Source: Tribonema minus
Lineage: Eukaryota; Sar; Xanthophyceae; Tribonematales; Tribonemataceae
DNA length: 64,000 nucleotides
Assembly: GCA_017506865.1 (NCBI GenBank)
Contig: JAFCMP010000201.1
Coordinates: forward strand, 806,001-870,000
Direction of reading: 5' to 3'
Positions 35,801 to 47,800 of the stretch are shown piece by piece (the first letter of the stretch is position 1; every line of letters starts with the position of its first letter). The notes below the pieces were generated by a model. It did not search any database and had not been told where the DNA came from. It was given only the letters and a program-made list of their open reading frames with translations. The position numbers were made by a program, and so were the translations under genes.

Positions 35801-38800
35801 TACTTGACATGCGTACAACGATGCTCACCACAACCTGTTGCAATCCCCGGCTCGGTTCCCAGACAACACGCATGCTAACACATATGACTACTCGACATGC
35901 GCATGACCACCCTCACCACACCACAACTTGTTGTGATCGCAGGCCCTGTTCCCAGACAACACATACGGCGTCGACTCCGGTGGTGACCCCAGCGCCATCC
36001 CCGACTTGACGTTTGACTACTTCAAGAACTTCCACCGCCGCTTCTACCACCCGGCCAACAGCCGCATCTACTTCTATGGCGACGACCCGGTGCCCAAGCG
36101 CCTGGAGCTGCTCGACGAGGTGAGCTGAGCACTGCTGTCGCCCCTGACTTCAACTTTAACCCTAAGTGATTGCCCCAATTTGTCAACTCTAGCCCAAATC
36201 AGCAAATGCCTGGAGCTGCTCGATGAGGTGAGCTGATGATCGCTGCTGTTGGCCTTAACATCAAACGCAACTTTAACTCTAGTCCTTTAACTTCAACTCT
36301 AGTCCCCCCCCCCACGCTAACCTTAAACGCTCGGAGCTGCTCGATGAAGTGCGCGGAGCACTGCTCACCTCAACATGAACTTGCATCCTAGGCCCAGGCG
36401 TGAATGTTGACTCCTAAACCTATCTCCAAGCCTTTACCATTGAGGCTGTGACTGCGGGTCAGTTTTAACGTTGTGCCAGCTTGATGCTGCGCTTGCATGC
36501 TGGTGGTGCACTGAGGCACGCTTAGCCTGCTCATGCCCTCGCCCCCCCTACGACCAGTTGCCTAACCCTCAGTTTAAAACGTACATTGGCACTTGCATTG
36601 CGGGTTTCCAGCCCACAGCCTTAAGCTGGCAACAACTGCTTCCTGCTGCTAGTGGCAACTCTGTGCCTGAGCTACAGGCCTCGAACCCCTGCCTGATCAT
36701 TCAAGCACCCTGGCGTTCTGACTGCCGCGCTCCATGATGAGCTTGTAATCTCATGTACTTCTATACACAAGCGGTTGCACACAAATGAATATACACTCAA
36801 AGTATACAGATATGATGTGTGATCAGTTTCTTTTAAAGTATTCATTTCCACGCGTTCGTGCATGTGCACCACGCATCGCGCATGCGGTTTCACATCTGGC
36901 TCGCAGAGAGGCAGCCAGCTGATCACGCACACAAACTAGCCACGGCTACTTTGGGTTAGGGTTAGTGTTGTATTGCTGCTGCATTGCTTCCCTTTACAAG
37001 CTGCACCTGCTGATTCACAAGCGCCAACATCTGCTCTGCTGCGTGCAGTATCTGAGCGAGTTTGACAGACAGCTCTCAAAACAAACTCTCAAGTGCTGGA
37101 GCGCTTATGACGGTAACAGTTTGATTTACTGCTGGTGTCAAGCTCAAACTGCCAGCTCACAATGCGCCAACATCTGCTCTGCTGCCTGCAGTACCTGAGC
37201 GAGTTTGACAGGGCCGACGCGGACCCTGCGGCTTCCACCATCCAGTGGCAGGTATGTGTATGTATACAGGATAACTGATCAGGGGTATGCATGTACTTCA
37301 ATGTATTGAGATGGCACATGTGCTGCGGCCTCTACAATCCAGTGGCACATATGCATGTTGCAGTTGCTCTTCAACTGATAATGGGTATGTGCGTACAGTT
37401 ACTGCGCAGATCTCGTCGCTTGGCAAACTTGTGCACACAACTTCAATCAAGTGAACTTCAATGGTCAACTTCAGTACAGGCTATTCATTATGATCAAGCT
37501 TGCAACCTTGTACAAAGACATCAGTTTGATCCTATCGCCATCTCTCACTGGTCTGAATGCACTCTAATCACTGCACTGGGCATGTCCATGGCCCGCTACA
37601 CGCACACATGGCAATGAATCGATGACCACAGCCTGGCAAAGGCGCTGTCTCACCTCCCACACACACACATGTGTTCGCTTAAGCGTAATTCGTCCATGTG
37701 GACTTTTGGATCCACACCACTTCAATCACTTGATCCGCACACATCTCATACTTTCTACTTTGGAGGCGCTGCCTCGCCCCGCTTCTCTCCACAAGTGTGT
37801 CACTCTCAGGAGCTGTGGCTCATGTGCTGCTCAACTTCAACCTCTGCATTCGCATTTCCACTTTTCGTGCTGCCCAATACAGAAAATGCCCTAACCTTGC
37901 GCTGTTTCACTCCGTTCCCTTTACATCTGAAAACTCAACTTCAACTTCTCACCCGCAATCACTCCCCTGCTTTGTGACGTGCGCACAGACAACTGTGGTT
38001 CATGTGAAGCTCAACTTCAACTTCCTTACCTGCAATTACTCCCCTACTTTATGGTGCGCCATGTGCTGCCTCACCCCGCTTCCCCAGCGTGCCACTCGTG
38101 GAACTGTGGCCTTGTGAAACTCAACGTCAATGTCCGCACCCTCATTTCACTCCACTTTCCGTACTGCCCAATACAGAAAATGCGCCAGGAGCCGTGGAGC
38201 TACACTGAAACATTCCCCGCTAGCGAGGAGGCTTCAAAGCAGCACATGCTCAGCGTGAACTGGCTGCTGAACGACACCCCCATGTCGCCCAAGGAGAAGC
38301 TGGCGCTCAACATTCTGGATGACCTGCTTGTCGGAAACAGGTGAGCACTGCCACATTTGAAGGTCATTATTAAAGTTTGTGCATGGCGCGTATATGATTG
38401 CAGCACATGCTCAGCGCCAGCTACTGCTTGACGATATGCCCAAGCCGTTTTAAGAAAAGCTCGCTCACAATACACTGGACGATCCTGCTGGGTTGGTAAC
38501 AAGCACTGCTCACTTGACTTATACAGTGCGAAGTCCCTCCAATGATGTCCATGCATCTTTTACAACATGTTTGAAATCCAGGTCATGTATGGTTTCACCA
38601 CGATGACGTCTTTGAGCATGATTCATTGCTGTATTTCAGGTGCTGAGCACTCATTCACCGCCAAACTTTAAATGCTGAGCACTGTTTCTCCCTGTGTTGA
38701 GCAGCGCTGCGACCCTTCAGCTTCTGAGCACAGTTGTAGCCTCTGTTGAGCACCACTGCATGCAGTTGCTGAGCACTGTTTTCTTTCCTTGCTGAGCAGC

Positions 38801-41800
38801 GCTGCGACCCTTCAAAAGGCGCTCACGGACAGCGGCCTGGGATCCAGTGTCATCGGCGGCGGACTCTCCGATGAGCTGCTGCAGGCTACCTTCAGCATTG
38901 GCCTCAAGGGTGTGGCCCCTGAGAAGGTGTGTTTGGTAAACTCTGGTCTCACCTAATGGATCACAGTATATGTTGCTATAACATGGTGGATTTTGAGTGC
39001 CACCTTCAGCATTGGCCTCAAGGACGTTGCCCCTGGGAAGGTGCGTTTGTTTTCTGCTCAATCAATTACAACTTTGGCTTAGTGGGCATCGTATAGCAGT
39101 CATTGTGGCCAGTTATCGTGGCACTCTACAAAGGTTCTTGCTGTTGTCATGTACCTTGCACATGTTGCTATATAACTTAATGTTGGGTTTAGGGGCCACC
39201 TTCAGCATTGGCCTCAAGGGTGTCGCCCCTGAGAAGGTGCGTCTGGCTTCGTTAATGCGACCATCAGATACTGTTGTACTGCAAAGCAGTCATTCGTCCA
39301 TCACTTGTACATGTTGCCACAACTTGATGGGGTTTGGAGGGCCACCTTCAGCATTGGCCTCAAGGGCGTTGCACCTGAAAAGGTGCGTTTGTTTCTGCCC
39401 AATCAACTACAATTCCGGCTTTCGTGGGGCATCGTGAGCATGAGTCACCTAGGGGGGGTGGGGGTAGGGTTAGGGTTAGGTCCATTCATTGCAGTCCACA
39501 ACGGCAATGTTCTCTTGTCATGTACGTTTTGCATGTTGCAATAACTTGCTGAGATTTTGAGTGCCCCCTTTCAACCTTGGCCTCAAGGGTGTCGCTCCTG
39601 AATGGGTGTGTTTATTAAACACTGGTCTCACCTAACGGATCATAATTCCGGCTCTGTGGGTATCGTACAGCAGTTATCTCGTCCACTCGTGGTACTCTAC
39701 AATATCTGGTGCAGTGGTCATGTACCTTGCCCACCTCACCTGTGATCATTCACAGTAACGCACCATCAGATTTGTCTTCCCTTGTGCATGTATACCGCCC
39801 AAAATTGATTCTCGTCGCCATCTGGCGGCGGTTGCAGGTGGTGCAGGCACGTTTAGTTATGCTCCACCATGTAGCTGATGCAGACAAGTGCTTGAAGTCT
39901 GACCTGCTGTAAAAAAACTTCCTTGTCTTTATCCAGTGCTGGTTCTCTGCTAAAGAGCTTGATCATGTGCCGTTGTCTGCTGAAGCGCTTGAACTTTTTA
40001 TCATCAGCTTGCTTGTCTTCATTCACATGGTGGTCGTCCGCTAATCAACTTGTTTTGTACTTGTTCATTGTGGTGGGTTCAGTTTTCATTGACTCAGACG
40101 CTGCTCCTGACTCTGCTGGTATATGTGTGTTTTGTCAGGTGTCTGATGTGGAGACGCTGATCCTGGACACACTCAAGAAGTGCGCGGAGGAGGGGTTTGA
40201 GGTTAGTGAACAACTTTATCTTGCTAGTGCAAATACTACTTGTTTTTTTTGCATCCACTAGTAAAACAGGTCGTGAAACACGCTGTCAAAGCTCCATGTA
40301 TATGGCGTGCTTTCAATATTCACACATGTACGGGGTCACTGTGCAGCTCATGCCGCAAACATCAACTGCAAAACCGCCGCCTTTTTTCAACTGGCAAGGT
40401 ACCGCGCATCTGTCAACCCACTCACTCGCGTTGTGACTCTGACTCCGACTCTGACCCGTGCAGGACACCGCCATCGCAGCCTCGCTCAATTCCGCCGAGT
40501 TTGAGCTTCGCGAGTTCAACACTGGCTCCTTCCCGCGTGGCCTCTCTCTCATGCTCGGAGCTGTTGCCAACTGGGTCTATGACCGCAGCCCGACCTCCGA
40601 ACTTCACTTTGAGGCACCGCTTGCGGAACTCAAGGCGGATATCGCGAACGGCGAGCCCGTGTTCCAGAACCTGGTCAAGAAGCTGCTTGTGGAGAATGGC
40701 CACAGGTACATCACATCATGCGTACTGTGCAGTATGCATGTATTGAGAACTTGACATAGCCCGGAGCATTTGATTATCGGGAAAGGCACTCTTGTGTTAG
40801 GATTCAGTGTTCCTTGTAGCTGCTTGTAGAGGCAGGGCGTGCCTGTGTTCCAGAACCTGGTTAAGAAGCTGCATGAGAATGGCCACAGGTATGTACACGA
40901 ACAACATACATTCATAGACGATAACATGCCCTGATCGATCTGATTCTTGGAAAAGGCACTTTCCTGTTAACATTTTATGTTCTTTGGAGCTGCCTGTAGA
41001 TCCACCCAAGGCATCAACATACCCCTGCCAGACATTGCTCAGGTGCCGTTGAGTTTGTTTGGCTCCTTTGAAGAAGCATTTGTCGCAAAAGTGTGGCACA
41101 TTGAGCGCGCCGAGGTGCAAATATCAGTGACGGTTGAGATTTGCCAGCGCTTACATACAATGCTGGGCATGCCAGTGCTGAGCAATGCCACTTGTGCACA
41201 ATTGGCCACGCAAGCCAGTGCATCACCACGAAGTAGAAGTAATTGAATTGCCATGAAGTGAAATGATGGCAATGCGGAAAGTCGCTCCATTTGCACATGT
41301 ATGCAAGCAGCAGCTGGCAAAGCAGATTCTGCGTAGTGTTAGGGTATAAACTAGGCTCCAACCCCTGACCCCACCCGTAGTCATGCACACTCAACTGCAT
41401 GTGGAAGCATGATTTGATTGCACGATTACCATAGTACGGATGTCCATGACCACAGGTGCACCACAGCATTGATGCTTCTGAGATCAGGTTAGCCGTTTTG
41501 TCAGGGTTAGAGTTGGGGTTACCCGGAGCAACTTCTCTCCGTCTTGTTCCTGGGGACGCACTTCAACTTCACATGTCAACTTCCCGCTTGTGCTCTTTGC
41601 ATCGGACGCCTGTCACTTCTGAGACCTCATCAATGGAGCTCACTGACAGAAAAGTTTCTGCCAGCAGCCAATCTAACGTGCAGATGACAGACATTTGCTG
41701 CCGTGAACTCGTAAGCGTGTGCTATAGCTGTCAAGGCCACACCTTGGGACCTTTTTTTTGTTCACAGATAGGAAAATCCCTGCCGGCAGTCAATCAGATG

Positions 41801-44800
41801 TGCAGATTGTGAGCACGTGCAGCTTTGTAAAGACTCTCCAAAACATATGCTGTTACTTTTATGCGCACTTTTGTCGCAGGGTGACTGTTGAGATGAAGCC
41901 TGACACCAAGTACGAGGCGGAGACGGAGGAGAGTGAAAGGTCACGCCTCGAAAAGGTCAAGGCCTCCATGACGCAGCAGGTATGTTTTCATGAATTTCAT
42001 GTAGGGACAGTGAATGGGTGCGCCCCGAGAAGGTCAACGCATCCATGTGATAATCTCTTCGAAGTGACAATTACTTGAAGTATAATGATGGACAAGGGAG
42101 AGTGAAAGTCACCCCTCAAAAAGGTCAAGGCCTCCATGACGCAGCCGGTGCGTTCATGAGCATGAATAATCAGCATGATGTGAGTGAACTCGCCTTGAGA
42201 AGAAGGTCAATGCCTGAAAAATATTATGATGATGACTTGTATTGATGGTGACGAGGAGACTTGACGTGCTTTGAGACTGTCAAGGCATTCTGAATATGAT
42301 GTTCATGAGGAGAGTGCAAGATCACGTCTTGAGAAGATCAGGGCTCTGTTATACAGCCGGTTCTTCCATGCATATTAATGGGATACTAGAAATGGCCATG
42401 ACATCCTGTGTACGTTCGGCAGGTGTGCACTACACTGGGCTCAATCACGGCAGCTCATGTTTCGCAACGCAGCTGACAGTGCTCTAGCGCCATCGTGACA
42501 AAGGGCCATCAGCATGCTCGTTCAAGCGGTTTAACATCAAAGCATGGTGGCTGACTGTTGCGTGACTGTGAGCTCATTGGCACTTGTGCACACCAGTGCA
42601 GCCGCGCACAGCATCGCTATTATCGTGCTGCCAACTGATTGTCGCCAGGGCTGCACTCTGTCAAACTGGCGCTGTTCACAAGATTCCCACCTCAGCACCC
42701 CTCAAATGCTGTCGCACACACGCATGTGATTACCACATGATCCCGTGAACCTTCGTAAAGAGTAGCAGTAATCGCTCGCTAGCTTCACTCTGTGACAATG
42801 TGCAATCATCGGCATCCGCCTGTGCTACATAGTCCTCAGGACCTCGATGGCATGGTCACTGCCACCTGTTCCACCGTGTCCTCAGGACGCTGCTGAAAGG
42901 AGCACTGCCACCTGGGCTTTCATCCTTGGGACATTGCTGAAGTCATTACTGCCACCTGTTTGTATCTTGCCCTCAGGACATTGATGAGGTTATCGCTGCG
43001 ACTGAGAAGTTGAAGGCGGCACAGGCAGCGGAGGACGCACCAGAGGCAAAGGCCACCATCCCTGCGCTCAGCATTGGGGATCTGGACAGGAACATCAAGA
43101 AGATCCCGATCGCCGTGGATGAGGTGCGATGTGCATACTTGAAGTGCAGTTGAAAGCTGGCTGCAGTTGAAGTACTTGATTACAGTTGAAGTAGTTGCGG
43201 AGGACGCTCCAGAGGCAAAGGCCTCCATTCCTGCGCTCAGCATCGGTGATCTGGACAGGAACATCAAGAAGATCCCCATTGCCGTGGATGAGGTGTGATG
43301 GTGCATGCTTGCAGTGCTTGCCTGCAGTTGAAGTAGTTGGCTGCGAGCGGAGCTTGCCTGCAGTTGAAGTACTTGCTGACAGTTGAAGTACTTGCCTGCA
43401 GTTGAATACTTGGATGTAGTGCGCCCCACATGGTGCTGTGTGTGTTAGCATGCCTCTTGAATCATCGGAACTCAGTATGTGGCGCTCTCTATTCGTGAGG
43501 AGCGTACATTAGTGTCACTACTGGGATGGCCTCGCCTGCAATATGCACCGGACGAAAAGCTATACTCTACTGCTGACAAAGTGAAAAGCATGGTCATCAG
43601 CACTGCAACTCTGGCAATGCACATCGACCATGAGTCTGGAATAAGCTATGAGCTGCTACATGTTCACGATGGTGAAGCCACTACATTGTGTGCAAGTTGC
43701 TCGTGTTTCCGGCCAGGGCAGATTGCCTAACACAACGCCTTTGCCATCCAGCACCTGCTATCATGATCAATGATATTGCCGCTTGCTTCATGCCGCAGGT
43801 GCCTGATAAATCGCGCCGTCGCGTGCTTGCCTACTCTGTTCTAGACAAGCTCGACCTTCCTTGAGTACAATTATGATACTCAGCTTGTGTGTGACAACTG
43901 CGCCGTAGCGTGCTTGCCTACTCTGCTACGAAGCCGCCCACGACCCTTTTTTTGCACGACGGCACTTCTAATGTTCAGGCGTGCGTGATTGCCGCTTGAT
44001 GCGAGTACAACACCGCTACCATGCTTCTGAGTCTGCCGTCAATCCTCCCCATGTCTCAGCAATGTTATGAACTTAGTACTCATGGATTTCTTCGATAATG
44101 TGCTTCTGCGTATGTAGGTATCGGGCGTGAAGGTGGTAACACACGCCATTCCCTCATCGGGCATCCTCTACGCTGACGTCGGCGTGGACATCACAGGTGA
44201 TTAAGACTTGCAAAATAAGTTATTGTGAGTCGTTGAGTGAGTACTATCAAGTTCTTGAAGTCGGCAAAATTAGCCTTTCCGAGTTATTTAGCCTTTTCGG
44301 GAGCGAAGGGGAAGAGAAGGGGAGCATGCTGTATGCTACTGGAAACGAACAAAGAAGATTTAGTGGTGAAATTGGTGTTTCGGGCGATTGTGTGGCACCG
44401 CGCTGCCGCATCTGTTGTGTAGTCATGTGCCTGCGCTGTTTGTGTTAGTCAGGAATCGCAGTACAGAATGCGACATTGACAAAATGCGAAGATAGAGCAG
44501 ATGTCGACCGGAGGAAGGAACGTGTTCCGTAAGCCGCGTGACGTATTCTAATTGCATCATGCTGAACCTCAGGGCTAGGGCTAGGGTTATAGTTAGGGTT
44601 AAGGTTAGGGTCCTGATGTCCACATCATCCATCTGGTTCTCGCTATTGACTGCACAGACCGTCCAGCACATGGAGTGCACCTGGGCAGGCTGGGTTTAGG
44701 ATTAGGCTAGGCTAGGGTTAGGGTTAGGGGTAAGCTGGGTCGTACCTGCCAGCATTTGTCATCTTGCCAGATCTCAATGACATGTATTCAAGATCCTATC

Positions 44801-47800
44801 TCTCCTGTGACCAACTTATGGGAATTTGGTTTTCCTTTGCCTGCACTACCCTTACCCTGCCCTCCGCAGTTTCAATGGATCAATAATTATCGCTCTTCAG
44901 TCATCGTTGAGCATCATCGCTGCAACATCTCACTATACCTTTTCTGGTGCACTGCAGGCGTCCCCCTGTCCGAGTACCCCCTCCTGGGACTGTTCTCCAG
45001 AATGCTCCTGGAGACCGGCGCCGGTTCCATGGACCGCGTGGAGCTGACGCGTCACATTGGCACTCAGACTGGCGGTGTGTACTGCACATCGCTGACTGGG
45101 ACCAAGATGGGTGGTGGTGGCGTCATTGCGTCTTCCGACGATGTGGTTGGTTACCTGTTCCTCAGGTCAGCTGACGTGGTGCCTACTCATCACTTGTGAC
45201 TCACTGGGGTGGTATGATGGCATCAATAGCTCTTACGAAGCAGAGCAGTTGATTGTTGTTTGGTTGCTCACTGGCACCCGGCGGCAGCAGTACATAGCCT
45301 CATGACGCGACCGGCTACTTGTTGCTCAGGTCAGCTGATTTGGCTGAAATACATCAGACTGGGGTCATGTGTTGATTGATCGGCAATGACGCCATTGCGT
45401 CGACCAACAACGTGGGGGACTTCTTGGTTCTCAAGTCAGCTGATGGCATCATCGCTTTTGGCCCTGATCCTGCTGCTCATGACACTTGACACATACTTCT
45501 ATTTCTATGAAATGCACAATGGAAGTATGAGCAGCTTTGAGTCGGACTGGTGATATGTGCTGTTGCTGACTGGCACCAAGCTGGGTATGCAGCGGTGGCG
45601 ACATTGCTCAGCTTTGCGTCGCCTAATGAAGTGAGGTGCAAGTGGCAGGTATAGTTTAGGCTTACCCTGTGCCGTCGGTGGCTGTCCTCCATCATCTGTT
45701 AAGTGCAATATGACTGCACCCCGCTTGACTCACTCGGTGACTCACTCAATCACTCATGATTTGCTGGTTGCCACTCCTCGCTGTTTAATCCGCTGCCAGG
45801 GGCAAGGCTGTCTCTGCCAAGACCCCAGAGCTGCTGGACATTGTGCGTACAGTTGTCACCGAAGCTCGCCTGGACTCGCAGCAGCGCGCGATTGAGATCT
45901 TGAAGGAGACCAAGGCGAGGTACGCATGGAAGTGGTGTGTGCGTGTCACTCGTGGCACTGTTTTATGTTTCATGTGTGTTGAGTGGTACGTATGGACTTG
46001 TATTTATAAAGGCCCAAGGGAGGCCGGGTTGCCTATGCAATCGAAAAGCTTGCGTCAACGCAGCAGCCTAGTCCCTGACGGCACCGCGCACACAACATTG
46101 TGATTTGAAGTTGAAGTTGACATTGAAGTTAGTGTTGCGGCGCATTCCTCTGCGCTACTTTGCAGAGCGCCCCTGGTTTCTTTGGAGTACGCCGCGACTC
46201 TTGAGGCACCTGAGCAACGCTTCCAAGCTCAGAAAGCTTCAGCAATTGTGGTACAGAATTGGGGTTTCCATCACATCCTGCCGACCAGTGAACCCTTGCT
46301 AGTTACACAGTCTCGAACACATCTGCTAGCGTAGGTTACTCAGTCGTCGATGACGTGATTATTTTGGTCACAGGCTCGATGCCAGCATCGTCAGAGGGCC
46401 CATGGTTTCTGCATGGTACATCGCGATTTGCGAGACACTTCAGCATTGCCTCCACGCCCACAGTCTGTCACACACATGCTTATGTAGGTTACTAACCAAG
46501 CACAAAGCCTCAAACACACACATGCTTAATAGCAGGTCACCAATGACTTCGTCGTTATTCACATGTTATCGTGTTCACAGGCTTGATGCCAGCATCGTTG
46601 GATCCGGCCACTCGTATGCCTCCATGCGCATCGAATCGCGCTACACATTGGAGGGCTACCTCAACGAGATCTCGGGGGGCATCTCGTCAGTTGAAACTGT
46701 CAAGTCAGTGCTCAAGATGGCGGAGGACGACTGGCCGGCGCTGCTTGCGCGTCTCGAGAAGATCCGCGCGTCAATCGTCACGCGCAACAACCTGCTGATC
46801 AACCTCACCGGTGAGCAAATGGCGATGTGTGGCAGTGCTGTGTGAATTAGGCGAGGTGGCATCGCTCTAAAGTCACCTGCTTCGTATAACATGAGTAGAA
46901 ATTTGCTCGTGAATTATGTGCATGCTCGTGGATTTTTCAACATCCGCCCAATCGTTGAAATGGGCACAGCAGTAGCGCTCTGACAAGTAGTTGTAACTCT
47001 GCTCAAAGGACCTGGTTGTGCGCATTTGTCACTCTCAATCTTGTGGTGCCGTACCGTGCTGAAGATGAGGAACGACTGGCACTCATTCATTAGTGTGATG
47101 GCTTGAAAACCTTGCTGCAGCGACTTTGATGTTGCCTGCTGCATCATACATGCAGTTCTGCTCGCCTGGAGTTCACACAGTGGGGGGGGGGGGGGGGGGG
47201 GGGGGGGGTCAGGCAAAAGTTGCCCCCTGTCATGTGCGATCCTTTACAATTGCAAATATGCATCCGCCAATCATTGCCCATCTGCTTCTCTATCAAAGCC
47301 TGTAACACTTGGTAACACTGTGGCACATGTCATGTTACTTGCAGGTGACCAGGAGGTACTGGATGCAGCCGCCCCTGCCATCAGCAACTTCATCAACTCC
47401 ATCCCTGGTGAGAAATTGTGCTCAAGTAGCTTGACCCCCATGTTAGCTCCGCTCTGTGACCAGTTCATTTCGGCGGAGGCAGCTGCTTGTTCACGTTGTG
47501 AAAGTAGCTGCTGAGCAATGGTTCATGTACGCATCATGCACTTGTGCGCGCTTGTCTAACCTCAGATGCCCATAGACGCTGCGGGTGTACTTCAAGTACA
47601 TGAAGTAACAGTGCTTCCGCCATCCGCTGAATACAGCATGTGCGGCAACTATACGCGCGCTATGATGTAACGTGTTGTCCAGGACATCAGGCTATGCTTG
47701 GCACGCCTAATTGCCACAAACACTGACTTGTGTGCACAGGTGCTGGCGAGGGAGTGGTCTCACACTCTAACTGGGCGGCTGAGGCCAACCTCATCCCTGC

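Noticed and set aside
38600-38800. TGAGCACTG-rich text as a regulatory site cluster
   Set aside because: It is better explained as degraded copies of the acceptor region of PreP exon 10.
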